A stretch of 64,000 bases of DNA, taken from positions 1 to 64,000 of the forward strand of contig CAVOGC010000055.1 in assembly GCA_963695105.1 (NCBI GenBank). Direction: 5' to 3'. A program made the translations under genes and the position numbers. The notes below the pieces were generated by a model. The model saw only the letters and a list, made by a program, of their open reading frames with translations, did no database searches and had not been told where the DNA came from. Within the stretch, counting starts at the first letter, position 1. Every line of letters begins with the position of its first letter. Positions 55,347 through 63,244 of this stretch are shown one piece after another. This stretch comes from Competibacter sp963695105 (GTDB lineage: Bacteria; Pseudomonadota; Gammaproteobacteria; Competibacterales; Competibacteraceae).

Positions 55347-56728
55347 AACATGGCCTGCTCATCGTCGATGACGAGAAGGAAATACTCCGCAGCCTCACCC
55401 TGACCTTTGCGGAGGATTATGAGGTGTTCGCGGTGTCGAGCGGCGCCGAGGCGCTGGCGCTGCTGGCGCGGCGGGACATCGCCCTGATCATCGCCGACCA
55501 GCGCATGCCGGAAATGACCGGCGTGGAACTGCTGGAACGCGCCATCGAGATCAAGCCCGACGCGATCCGCATGATCCTGACCGGCTACACCGATACCGCC
55601 GCGCTGGTGCAGGCCATCAACCAGGGCCACATCTACCAATACATCAATAAACCCTGGGATCGACGGGAACTCAAGCTCACGGTCAAACGGGCGCTGGAGC
55701 GCTACGAGCTGGCCATGGAAAACCAGCGCCTGCTCAAGGATCTGCAAGCCGCCAACGAACGTCTGAAGGACGAAAACCGGTTGTTGAAAAAGGAAGCCGG
55801 CAAGGGGCTGGGTTTAATGGAGACCGTCATCGGACAAAGTCCGGCCATGCGGCGCGTTTTCGATCTGCTCGACAAGGTGATCGACAATTCGGCGACCGTG
55901 CTGCTGACCGGCGAAACCGGTACCGGCAAAACCCTGTTGGCCCACCACATCCACTCGCGCGGTCCACGCAAGGACCAACTGTTCATCGAACAAAATTGCG
56001 GGACGCTGCCCGAAGCCCTGCTGGAGAGCGAGCTGTTCGGTCACAAACGCGGTGCGTTCACCGGCGCCGTCCAGGACCGCAAGGGGCTGTTCGAGGCCGT
56101 CGATGGCGGTACGCTGTTGCTGGATGAGGTCAGCGAAATGAGCCCGGCCCTGCAAGTCAAGCTGCTGCAAGTCTTGCAGGACGGGAGCTTCCGCCGAGTC
56201 GGCGAGAGCCAGTACCGGCAGGTCGATGTGCGGGTGATCGCGGCGACCAACCAGGATTTGCAGGCCGAAATCCAAAACGGCCGGTTCCGCTGCGATCTGT
56301 ATTACCGGCTCAACGTTTTCCCCCTCCATGTTCCGCCGCTGCGGGAGCGAATCGAGGACATTCCCCTGCTGGCGGAGCACTGCCTGCGGAAATACCGTCA
56401 CAAGCTCAACCGCCAAGCCACCGGTTTTACCGAGGATGCCCTACAGGGCCTGCTCCGCTACGATTATCCGGGCAACGTGCGCGAACTGGAAAACCTGATC
56501 GAACGGGCGCTGATCCTGAATTCCGGGGATTTGATCGATGCCGACGAATGGTTGCCGGAGCTTTCCCCCGATGCCAGCGGGTTTTCCCGGCTGCGGCAGA
56601 TCGAACGCACGGAGATCGAACGGCTGCTCGCGCTCCACCACGGCAACCTGAAACTGGTCGCCAAGGTGCTGGGGGTCAGCCGGACCACCTTGTGGCGCCG
56701 GCTGAAAGACTACCAGGATCGATCCTGA
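55343..56728 (+). CDS. NtrC-family sigma-54-dependent response regulator
   Basis: This 461-residue regulator has a receiver domain (1-120; DDE acidic patch, phospho-acceptor D52 in IIADQRMPEMTG, K in INKPWD). A coiled linker leads to an AAA+ domain (about 160-390) with Walker A GETGTGKT, the sigma-54 contact loop RGAFTGAV and Walker B GGTLLLDEVSEM. The Fis-type HTH at the end is LKLVAKVLGVSRTTLWRRLK. The receiver resembles those of RpfG/HupR-like regulators (ILTGYTD). It should activate sigma-54 promoters on phosphorylation by the CHASE2 kinase; targets are unknown. GGAGAG lies upstream of the ATG. Confidence 0.95.
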   Translation: MKHGLLIVDDEKEILRSLTLTFAEDYEVFAVSSGAEALALLARRDIALIIADQRMPEMTGVELLERAIEIKPDAIRMILTGYTDTAALVQAINQGHIYQYINKPWDRRELKLTVKRALERYELAMENQRLLKDLQAANERLKDENRLLKKEAGKGLGLMETVIGQSPAMRRVFDLLDKVIDNSATVLLTGETGTGKTLLAHHIHSRGPRKDQLFIEQNCGTLPEALLESELFGHKRGAFTGAVQDRKGLFEAVDGGTLLLDEVSEMSPALQVKLLQVLQDGSFRRVGESQYRQVDVRVIAATNQDLQAEIQNGRFRCDLYYRLNVFPLHVPPLRERIEDIPLLAEHCLRKYRHKLNRQATGFTEDALQGLLRYDYPGNVRELENLIERALILNSGDLIDADEWLPELSPDASGFSRLRQIERTEIERLLALHHGNLKLVAKVLGVSRTTLWRRLKDYQDRS

Positions 56729-57158
56729 GTCCGCTCCAAACCCTCCGGTTTCAAAAAGAAACAGCCATCACCGAATCTGTTCCAATTTGAAAACGGTCGA
56801 GCCGGGTCATTTGCCCGCCGCCGCTTTTCAATACCGTTTTTACCCCCGCCCCGACCTTTCCTCGCCAAGATTAAAATAAACGCATAAGACATTGTATCGA
56901 TTGATTTAACCCCGCCGCGCGCGAGGGTTTCGCACGCCATGGCCGAACGCCAGGTACTTGATTCTTCGTTCCCTGCAAGATGTGTTTCGTCCCTCCGCAA
57001 CGATCGCGAAGATGTTTGGCTTTTGTTTTGCTTTATCCCCACGGCACATACGGACATGTAGGAATCATGGGCTGATCCAGGGACGCTGTATCGGTGTTTT
57101 AGTAACACAAACAAGTCAAACAACCGACTGAAAACAGTTGAGGATTTAGGGGGTCGTA
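56729..57158. other. 430-bp gap between the response regulator and the XRE gene
   Basis: No gene is supported; the one longer minus-strand reading frame has neither a ribosome-binding site nor a protein-like composition. AACCCCGC and GCGAGGGTT (about 56909-56931) form an imperfect GC-rich hairpin. Several TA-rich segments (56870-56910, 57090-57120) could contain the promoter of the XRE gene. No clean -35/-10 pair is visible. Confidence 0.45.
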
Positions 57159-57515
57159 ATGATGCAGATGGATTTTGGAGGGTATGCCCGGCAACTACGG
57201 GAACAGTGCCGCCAAGCCAATCGCCGCTATTCGGTCCGACAGACGGCCCGGCGGATCGGTGTGGAGCCCGCTTATCTCAGCAAGGTCGAGCGTGGCGAAA
57301 TGCCGCCGCCCACCGAGCAAACGATCCGGCGGCTGGCCATTGAACTGGGGGAAGACACGGATGTGTTACTGGCTTTGGCGGGCCAGATCTCCAGCGACGT
57401 CCGGGACATCATCGTCCGGCGGCCGTTGCTGTTCGCCGAACTGATTCGGGGCCTGAGCGACCTGACCGATCACGAACTGGTTGCCCTGGTGGAAGAGGTA
57501 CGCAACGGCAAATAG
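57159..57515 (+). CDS. XRE-family DNA-binding protein
   Basis: This 118-residue protein has a Cro/CI-type helix-turn-helix at about residues 22-70 (SVRQTARRIGVEPAYLSKVERGEMPPPTE, recognisable as RIGVEPAYLSKVERG) and a short helical C-terminus (VRDIIVRRPLLFAELIRGL). An AGGGGG ribosome-binding site precedes the ATG. It is monocistronic by spacing. Target and effector are unknown. A 7-bp hairpin (CGGGCCG with CGGCCCG, 57525-57545) lies ten bases downstream. Confidence 0.9.
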   Translation: MMQMDFGGYARQLREQCRQANRRYSVRQTARRIGVEPAYLSKVERGEMPPPTEQTIRRLAIELGEDTDVLLALAGQISSDVRDIIVRRPLLFAELIRGLSDLTDHELVALVEEVRNGK

Positions 57516-57727
57516 TCGCCGCGCCGGGCCGCATCCATCGGCCCGCATCCAGGACTGGGCGGTTTCAAATCAGGGTTCAGACCACCCGCCGCGCTTGTGA
57601 CCCGGCGCGGTGGACAGGGCGCTAAAGTCGTGAACGGCTGTGGCATAAATCGCCGCTCGCGGCCATACTTCCGGCGCGCCGACGCAAATGCGCCGGTTTT
57701 CCCGCCCGCCCCCAACCCCGTTCCGCC

Positions 57728-59719
57728 ATGCAGTCCGAATTCGTCAGCAGCCTGTTCCAATGGGTCGCCGCTCATCCCGGCTGGATGAGTACCGTGATTT
57801 TCCTTACCGCGATGGCCGAATCCCTGACCATCGTCGGCGTCATCATCCCCGGTGCTCTGATCATGTTCGGTCTGGGCGCGCTGATCGGCCTCGGTCACCT
57901 GGAATTCTGGTCGGCCTACTGGTGGTCGATGCTGGGCGCGGTGGTGGGCGACGCCGTCAGCTTCTGGATTGGCCGGGTATTCCACCAGGGCGTCCGCCGG
58001 GTCTGGCCGTTCGCCAAACACCCCGAAATGCTCGCCCGCAGCGAGGCGTTCTTCCGCAAGCACGGCGGCAAGGGCGTGCTGTTCGGTCGTTTTTTCGGCC
58101 CCGTGCGCGGCACCATTCCCACCGTGGCCGGCATGATGGACATGACCTGGCGCAACTTCATGATCGCCAACGTGGTGTCGGCGGTGCTGTGGGCGCCCGC
58201 CTACCTGATTCCCGGCATGGCGTTCGGCGCGTCCCTGGACATCGCCTCGCGGGTGGCGGGACGGCTGGCGGTGCTGATTCTGATCATCGCCATGCTTCTC
58301 TGGCTGACCGCCTGGCTGGTGACCCATGCGGCGCGGCTGTTCCAGGCCCACGCCACCGACTGGTTGCAGCGCTTCCATGCCTGGAGCCGGGACCGGCGCT
58401 TCATCGGGCCGATCAGCGCCTCGCTGCTGGACCCGGCCCAGGGCGAACTGCGCGGCTTGGCGACGCTGGCGGTGCTGTTGCTGGGCGGGGTGGTGCTGGC
58501 CAGCCTCAGCCTGAGCGCCGCCGGCCGGCAACTGCCGAGCAGCCTCGACCAAAGCCTGTACCATTTCTTTCAGGAATTGCGCACGCCGTGGGCCGATGCC
58601 CTGATGGTGTTCACCACCGAACTGGGCGACTACCAGGTGACGCTGCCGGTGAGCCTGGTCGTGCTCGGCTGGCTGGTCTGGCGGCGCAACCACTCCGCGG
58701 CCTGGCACTGGCTGGCGGCGCTGTGCTTCGGCATGGCCACCAACCTGCTGTTCAAGTGGCTGTTGCCGGTGTCCAGTCCCGCCGAAGTCGCCCAGGGTGT
58801 GCAAGGCTATTCGTTTCCGTCCAGTCACGCCACGTTCAGCACCCTGGTCTTCGGCTTCCTGGCCGTGCTGATCGCCCGGGAAATCCCGTTGACCCGTCGC
58901 TGGATCGTCTATCTGGCGGCGGCGTTTCTCATCGTGCCGATTGCCTTCGCCCGCTTGTATTTAGGGGTTCACTGGCTGACCGATACTTTGGCCGGTCTAT
59001 GTCTGGGCCTGATTTGGGTGACGGTGCTGGGCATCGCCTACAATCGCCATCCCAAGGCGGCGCTCCAGTGGCGCGGGCTACTGACCTACAGCGTGATCGC
59101 CCTGCTGGCGACCGACCTGCTGCACGTCGGCTTCGACTACAGCGCCGACCTGCAACGCTACCAGCCCAAGACGACGCTGCGAGTGCTGGCGCGGGAGCAG
59201 TGGTGGGCGGAGAGCTGGCGGGAACTACCGCGACAACGACTGGATTTCCAGGGTCGCCACCGGCAGGACCTGGTGCTGCAATGGGCCGGCAGCCGCAAGG
59301 AACTGGAATCGCGGCTGCGGGCGGCGGGCTGGCAGCCGGCCCCCGAACTGGATTTGCGCGGCATGTTGCTGTGGCTCAGCCCGCGGGTCGAACTGCGGGA
59401 ACTGCCGGTCCTGCCGCAAATTCACGATGGCCGGGAGGACGCGCTCGCGCTGGTGCGCTACGATGACCAGCCCGACACCCGCTGGGTGCTGCGCTTCTGG
59501 GATATCGACGCGCGCCTGAGCGAGGGCGGCCCGCCGATCTGGGTGGGCAGCCTGATCCGCCAGAAACGGGAACCGCGGATGCGGCTGTTCACCTTCGCGG
59601 TGGACGATCCGCAAAGCCGCGCGCCGAGCGATCTGCTGGCGCCGGCCTGGCGGGGTTTGCGGACTCGAGTGGTCCATGGCGCCAATCCCCAGGCGTGGAT
59701 CACCCTGATTGCCGATTGA
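57728..59719 (+). CDS. DedA-PAP2-LssY fusion membrane protein
   Basis: This 663-residue polytopic inner-membrane protein fuses three modules. The first is an N-terminal DedA/VTT domain (1-190; ESLTIVGVIIPGA, GRFFGPVRGTIPTVAGMM). The second is a PAP2 phosphatase domain (about 275-440) with the three catalytic motifs KWLLPVSSP, PSSHATFST and ARLYLGVHWLTD. The third is a soluble LssY C-terminal-like domain (about 480-663; DLVLQWAGSRKELESRL). DedA proteins flip phospholipids or undecaprenyl phosphate and PAP2 enzymes dephosphorylate lipid pyrophosphates, so a lipid-carrier recycling role is an attractive inference. Alone in its transcription unit, 212 bp after the XRE gene. Confidence 0.88.
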   Translation: MQSEFVSSLFQWVAAHPGWMSTVIFLTAMAESLTIVGVIIPGALIMFGLGALIGLGHLEFWSAYWWSMLGAVVGDAVSFWIGRVFHQGVRRVWPFAKHPEMLARSEAFFRKHGGKGVLFGRFFGPVRGTIPTVAGMMDMTWRNFMIANVVSAVLWAPAYLIPGMAFGASLDIASRVAGRLAVLILIIAMLLWLTAWLVTHAARLFQAHATDWLQRFHAWSRDRRFIGPISASLLDPAQGELRGLATLAVLLLGGVVLASLSLSAAGRQLPSSLDQSLYHFFQELRTPWADALMVFTTELGDYQVTLPVSLVVLGWLVWRRNHSAAWHWLAALCFGMATNLLFKWLLPVSSPAEVAQGVQGYSFPSSHATFSTLVFGFLAVLIAREIPLTRRWIVYLAAAFLIVPIAFARLYLGVHWLTDTLAGLCLGLIWVTVLGIAYNRHPKAALQWRGLLTYSVIALLATDLLHVGFDYSADLQRYQPKTTLRVLAREQWWAESWRELPRQRLDFQGRHRQDLVLQWAGSRKELESRLRAAGWQPAPELDLRGMLLWLSPRVELRELPVLPQIHDGREDALALVRYDDQPDTRWVLRFWDIDARLSEGGPPIWVGSLIRQKREPRMRLFTFAVDDPQSRAPSDLLAPAWRGLRTRVVHGANPQAWITLIAD

Positions 59720-59764
59720 CACGATCCGCCCCGGCGGATTCCCAACCCATGCGGGAGAACGCAG

Positions 59765-60310
59765 ATGTTGATGAGGATCGAAACTTCCTGTCTGTTGGCG
59801 GTCGATTTTCAGGAACGGCTGATGCCGGCGGTTCATGACGCCGACCGCGCCATTGCCAACGGCGCGTGGCTGATTCGAATTGCCCAGCGCTTAAACGTGC
59901 CGGTGCTGGCCTCGGAACAGTATCCGCGAGGGCTCGGCCACACGGTGGCGGCGATCCGCAAGCTGCTGCCGGCGGAGGCGTTCATGGAAAAGCTGCATTT
60001 TTCCTGCGCCGCCGAGCGGGATTGCATGCGGCGCATCGACGCCCTGGGCCGCCAGCAAATCGTCGTGATCGGCGCGGAGGCCCATGTTTGCGTACTGCAA
60101 ACCGCGCTGGATTTGCGGGCGGCCGGCAGGGACGTCTATCTGGTTGCCGACGCCGTTTCTTCCCGGTCGCCGCGCGATGTCGAACTGGCGCTGGAGCGGA
60201 TGCGCGCCGAGGGCGTGCGCGTGGTCAGCCGCGAAATGGTCATCTTCGAGTGGCTGCATCGGGCCGGCGACGACCGTTTCCGCGAGATCAGCCGCGAGTT
60301 TTTGCGCTGA
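59765..60310 (+). CDS. Isochorismatase-family cysteine hydrolase
   Basis: This 181-residue cytoplasmic hydrolase of the YcaC/isochorismatase-like superfamily carries the catalytic triad: D14 (LAVDFQERL), K76 (FMEKLHFS) and C109 (GAEAHVCVLQTALDL), with the cis-peptide GAEAHVC loop. Length is right for the single-domain family. The substrate is unknown. It lies 45 nt after the DedA fusion with a GGGAGA ribosome-binding site and about 100 nt before ispG. Confidence 0.9.
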   Translation: MLMRIETSCLLAVDFQERLMPAVHDADRAIANGAWLIRIAQRLNVPVLASEQYPRGLGHTVAAIRKLLPAEAFMEKLHFSCAAERDCMRRIDALGRQQIVVIGAEAHVCVLQTALDLRAAGRDVYLVADAVSSRSPRDVELALERMRAEGVRVVSREMVIFEWLHRAGDDRFREISREFLR

Positions 60311-60412
60311 GCGCAATGCCGCCGTGGCGGGCGCCAGCCCTGACCGCCATGGCATGATCGCGGCCGGGGGCGCTCCAAACACCGTTTTGTTCAGACCGCT
60401 CAGGTAAACCCC

Positions 60413-61660
60413 ATGACTCAGGCTCGCTCTCCCATCCCGCGCCGTTCCCGCGTCGCCGTCCGCATCGGCGCCGTCACGGTCGGCGGCGACGCGCCCATCG
60501 TGGTGCAGTCGATGACCAACACCGATACCGCCGACGTCGCGGCGACCGCCGCTCAGGTGGCGGAATTGGCGCAAGCGGGTTCGGAGCTGGTGCGGATCAC
60601 CGTCAACAACGAGGAAGCCGCCGCCGCCGTGCCGTCGATCCGCGAGCGGCTGGACGCGCGGGGCGTGTCCGTGCCGCTGATCGGCGACTTTCACTTCAAC
60701 GGCCACCGGCTGCTGAGCAAATATCCGGCCTGCGCCGAACTGCTCGACAAATACCGCATCAACCCCGGCAACGTCGGCCGTGGCCGGAAAAAGGACGAGC
60801 AGTTCGCCATGATCGTCGAAATCGCCCGCCGGCACGACAAGCCGGTGCGGATCGGGGTCAACTGGGGCAGTCTGGACCAGGAACTGGCGGCGCGGCTGAT
60901 GGACGACAACGCCCGTCTGTCGAAGCCTCGGCCAGCGAGCGAGGTCATGCACGAGGCGATGATCGTCTCGGCGCTGGACAGCGCGGCGCGGGCCGAGGAG
61001 ATCGGCCTGGGCCACGACCGGATCATCCTGTCGGTCAAAATGAGCGGAGTACAGGACCTGATCGCGGTGTACCGCAAACTGGCGGCGCGCTGCGATTACC
61101 CGCTGCACCTCGGTCTCACCGAGGCCGGCATGGGCAGCAAGGGCATCGTCGCTTCCACCGCCGCGCTGGCGGTGCTGTTGCAGGAAGGCATCGGCGACAC
61201 CATCCGCATCTCCCTCACTCCCGAACCGGGCGGCAGCCGCAGCCAGGAAGTGATCGTCGCCCAGGAAATCCTGCAAGCGATGGGGCTTCGTTCGTTCACG
61301 CCGGCGGTGGTGGCCTGCCCCGGCTGCGGGCGCACCAGCAGCGACTATTTCCAGCATTTGGCCCAGCAGATCCAGGGCTACCTGCGCGAGCAGATGCCGG
61401 TCTGGCGCGGGCGCTACCCTGGCGTCGAGGATCTGACCGTGGCGGTGATGGGCTGCGTGGTCAACGGCCCCGGCGAGAGCAAGCAGGCCCACATCGGCAT
61501 CAGCCTGCCGGGCACCGGCGAGGTCCCGGTGGCGCCGGTCTACGTGGACGGCGCAAAGACCGTAACGCTCAAGGGCGAGAATATCGCCGCCGAATTTCAG
61601 CAAATCGTGACCGATTACGTGATTCGCCGCTACGGCGGGCGCGAGCGCGGCGCCGGTTGA
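60413..61660 (+). CDS. ispG: 4-Hydroxy-3-methylbut-2-en-1-yl diphosphate synthase
   Basis: IspG (GcpE) has 415 residues and reductively opens methylerythritol cyclodiphosphate in the MEP isoprenoid pathway. The TIM-barrel start VQSMTNTDTADVAATAAQ and GDFHFNGHRLL are conserved. The [4Fe-4S] cluster ligands are in VACPGCGRTSSDYF and VMGCVVNGPGESKQAHIG, the latter also carrying the key glutamate. Its length suits the larger proteobacterial form. In many gammaproteobacteria it neighbours hisS or bamB; neither is seen here. Confidence 0.97.
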   Translation: MTQARSPIPRRSRVAVRIGAVTVGGDAPIVVQSMTNTDTADVAATAAQVAELAQAGSELVRITVNNEEAAAAVPSIRERLDARGVSVPLIGDFHFNGHRLLSKYPACAELLDKYRINPGNVGRGRKKDEQFAMIVEIARRHDKPVRIGVNWGSLDQELAARLMDDNARLSKPRPASEVMHEAMIVSALDSAARAEEIGLGHDRIILSVKMSGVQDLIAVYRKLAARCDYPLHLGLTEAGMGSKGIVASTAALAVLLQEGIGDTIRISLTPEPGGSRSQEVIVAQEILQAMGLRSFTPAVVACPGCGRTSSDYFQHLAQQIQGYLREQMPVWRGRYPGVEDLTVAVMGCVVNGPGESKQAHIGISLPGTGEVPVAPVYVDGAKTVTLKGENIAAEFQQIVTDYVIRRYGGRERGAG

Positions 61661-61949
61661 GCGCCATCCCGCCATCCAGGACCCGCGATTCCGCCGTGCC
61701 CGATGCCGCCGCTTCCCGCAAATCCACTCACAAGGTGGAAGATCACCCGCGGCATATCGTCAATCCGCTGGAGAAGCACCCATGGCCTATCCGGAAAGCG
61801 CGGCCGGCCACTCGATGAGTCAGGATGTGTTGACGGTGCGCGAAAGCCAGCGGATCAAGCAGGCGCCGCTGACCTTCATCACCGACGGCATGGGTTTTTT
61901 CATCTTCCTGGGGCTGGCGACGATATTTTGCTGTAGGTCGCGGCTCGAA
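61661..61949 (+). other. Gap with a possible small or decayed membrane-protein ORF
   Basis: A reading frame from ATG 61782, with GGAG about 9 nt upstream, encodes MAYPESAAGHSMSQDVLTVR, then QAPLTFITDGMGFFIFLGLA, a convincing single membrane helix. It then runs into a repeat and antisense sequence instead of stopping cleanly. Another frame just upstream (HKVEDHPRHIVNPLEKHP) also looks protein-like and meets it out of frame. The two together suggest a damaged or truncated gene. I do not recognise the family. Confidence 0.35.
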
Positions 61950-61976
61950 CGCCCGCTACGCCCGCTACGCCCGCTA
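61950..61976. repeat. Three 9-bp tandem repeats carrying the lipoprotein stop codon
   Basis: CGCCCGCTA is repeated three times without mismatch. Read on the minus strand each copy gives an in-frame TAG, so the lipoprotein gene ends in three successive stop codons spaced nine bases apart. The first one met (61976-61974) is the real stop. Confidence 0.9.
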
Positions 61977-62519
61977 ATCCAGGGTCATGACCGGCGCAAG
62001 CGTGGCGCGGATTTCCGCCACGGTCAGGTGGCGCGGGTTCTGATCGCTGTTCTGCAAGTGCCCGCAGGCCAGCCGGAACACATCCGGCTGCCGCTCCGAA
62101 CGCAGGTACAGGTAAGTGGTGAACAGCAGCAGGTGGGGACCGTCCCGCTCGAACATGCGGACGTAACGCAGACCCGAAACCCGACTGGAAAAGATTTCCC
62201 ACTCGCGGCCGACCCGTTCCACCGTAAAGCGGTCAGCCCGCACGGGGCGCGGCGAATCGTTGACGGTCAGCACCTCCAGCCGGCAGACGGCGTCGTAGCG
62301 ATACCGGTCGCCGATGGCCGTGCCCTGGATGTTGGCGCCCGCCTGACCCGGCGGAACGACCAGATCCCGATGCAGGTCAAGCACGGTTCCGGCCGGAATG
62401 CGATAGGCGGGAGCCTGGCCTTCGTAGTCCAGCGCCTGGCAGGCGGTCAGCAGCAGCGGGACCACCAGCAACAACAGCGCAACGACCCGGAAACCTGGCT
62501 TCATCGCGGTGTTAGCCAT
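61974..62519 (-). CDS. Lipoprotein of unknown function
   Basis: This 181-residue protein has a lipoprotein signal peptide, with a hydrophobic VVALLLLVVPLLLTAC stretch ending in the lipobox LLTAC. It is therefore predicted to be lipidated and anchored to the inner or outer membrane, facing the periplasm. The mature part has no recognised domain; it looks beta-rich with RYRYDAVCRLEVLTVND and GLRYVRMFERDGPHLLLF. Its ATG at 62519 overlaps the stop of the upstream gene as TGATG, giving translational coupling. An internal ATG at 62504 would also keep the signal peptide. Confidence 0.82.
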   Translation of the reverse strand: MANTAMKPGFRVVALLLLVVPLLLTACQALDYEGQAPAYRIPAGTVLDLHRDLVVPPGQAGANIQGTAIGDRYRYDAVCRLEVLTVNDSPRPVRADRFTVERVGREWEIFSSRVSGLRYVRMFERDGPHLLLFTTYLYLRSERQPDVFRLACGHLQNSDQNPRHLTVAEIRATLAPVMTLD

Positions 62520-62980
62520 CAGCCGGGATCAAGTACCGGGACCACTCGCCGCGACCGCCGGTGGATCTCGCTTACTCTCAGTTGATGCTTGTAGGCGCGG
62601 AGCAGATTCAGCACCGCTTCCACATAGTCGTGCGAGGAAAGCTCCTCGTCGGCGTAGCGCTGCAACAGATTCAACCAGCGGGCGTGAACGGCGCACGGCG
62701 ACGACTCATCGCCCCCCGTCAGCGGGCAATCGACGCAGCGCATCTGGGCCAAGGCATCGATCACGGCCTGCCTCCGCCACTGGCGGCGATATTGCAATGC
62801 GTAGGCTTCTATCCACTCCAACGCCCGTTCCTGTCGCTCTTTGGCGGGAAATTGGCTGATATAGCGCTCGATGGCCGCAACCTGTTGCAGTAGAAATTCC
62901 GCGTCGGACAGTTGCAGGTCGTGGGCGTCCCCCACAAAACGGCTGAGAAGCGCAAGCGTCGGATCATCTACGATATTCAT
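62519..62980 (-). CDS. Cysteine-containing helical protein of unknown function
   Basis: This 153-residue protein is predicted mostly helical and is not recognised. It starts MNIVDDPTLALLSRFVGDAH and contains the cysteine cluster MRCVDCPLTGGDESSPCAVH (about residues 92-111), which could bind metal. No signal peptide is seen. The ATG at 62980 is preferred over one at 63013 because the predicted promoter (63026-63054) would start transcription almost at 63013. A much longer in-frame reading upstream is antisense to the ParA gene and not believed. It forms a two-gene operon with the lipoprotein. Confidence 0.75.
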   Translation of the reverse strand: MNIVDDPTLALLSRFVGDAHDLQLSDAEFLLQQVAAIERYISQFPAKERQERALEWIEAYALQYRRQWRRQAVIDALAQMRCVDCPLTGGDESSPCAVHARWLNLLQRYADEELSSHDYVEAVLNLLRAYKHQLRVSEIHRRSRRVVPVLDPG

Positions 62981-63025
62981 GATTATTTCTGCTTGGCGAA
63001 ACCCAATCGGCATCGGGCGACTCAG

Positions 63026-63054
63026 ACTATAGCAATAAATGTTGCGTTGCACAA
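63026..63054 (-). promoter_or_regulatory. Promoter of the 62519-62980 / lipoprotein operon
   Basis: On the minus strand TTGTGC (63054-63049), a 17-nt spacer and TATAGT (63031-63026) give a promoter with a good -10 and a weak -35 box. The predicted start near 63019 leaves about 40 nt of leader to the ATG at 62980. Confidence 0.45.
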
Positions 63055-63244
63055 ACCATGAGCAACCTCCCGGCCGCGCCCGCAAGACCCGGATGCAAGG
63101 CGATGCAAAAAGTTCTGGGAAAAGTTTAGATTGGCGACCATCGTGGCGACCGCCGGAAACCGACCCGCCCGCCCCATCCTCTCGACGCCCCCGCGCGGCT
63201 TGACTACACTTGCTTGAAACCACATTAAAACCACGGAAACCGCC

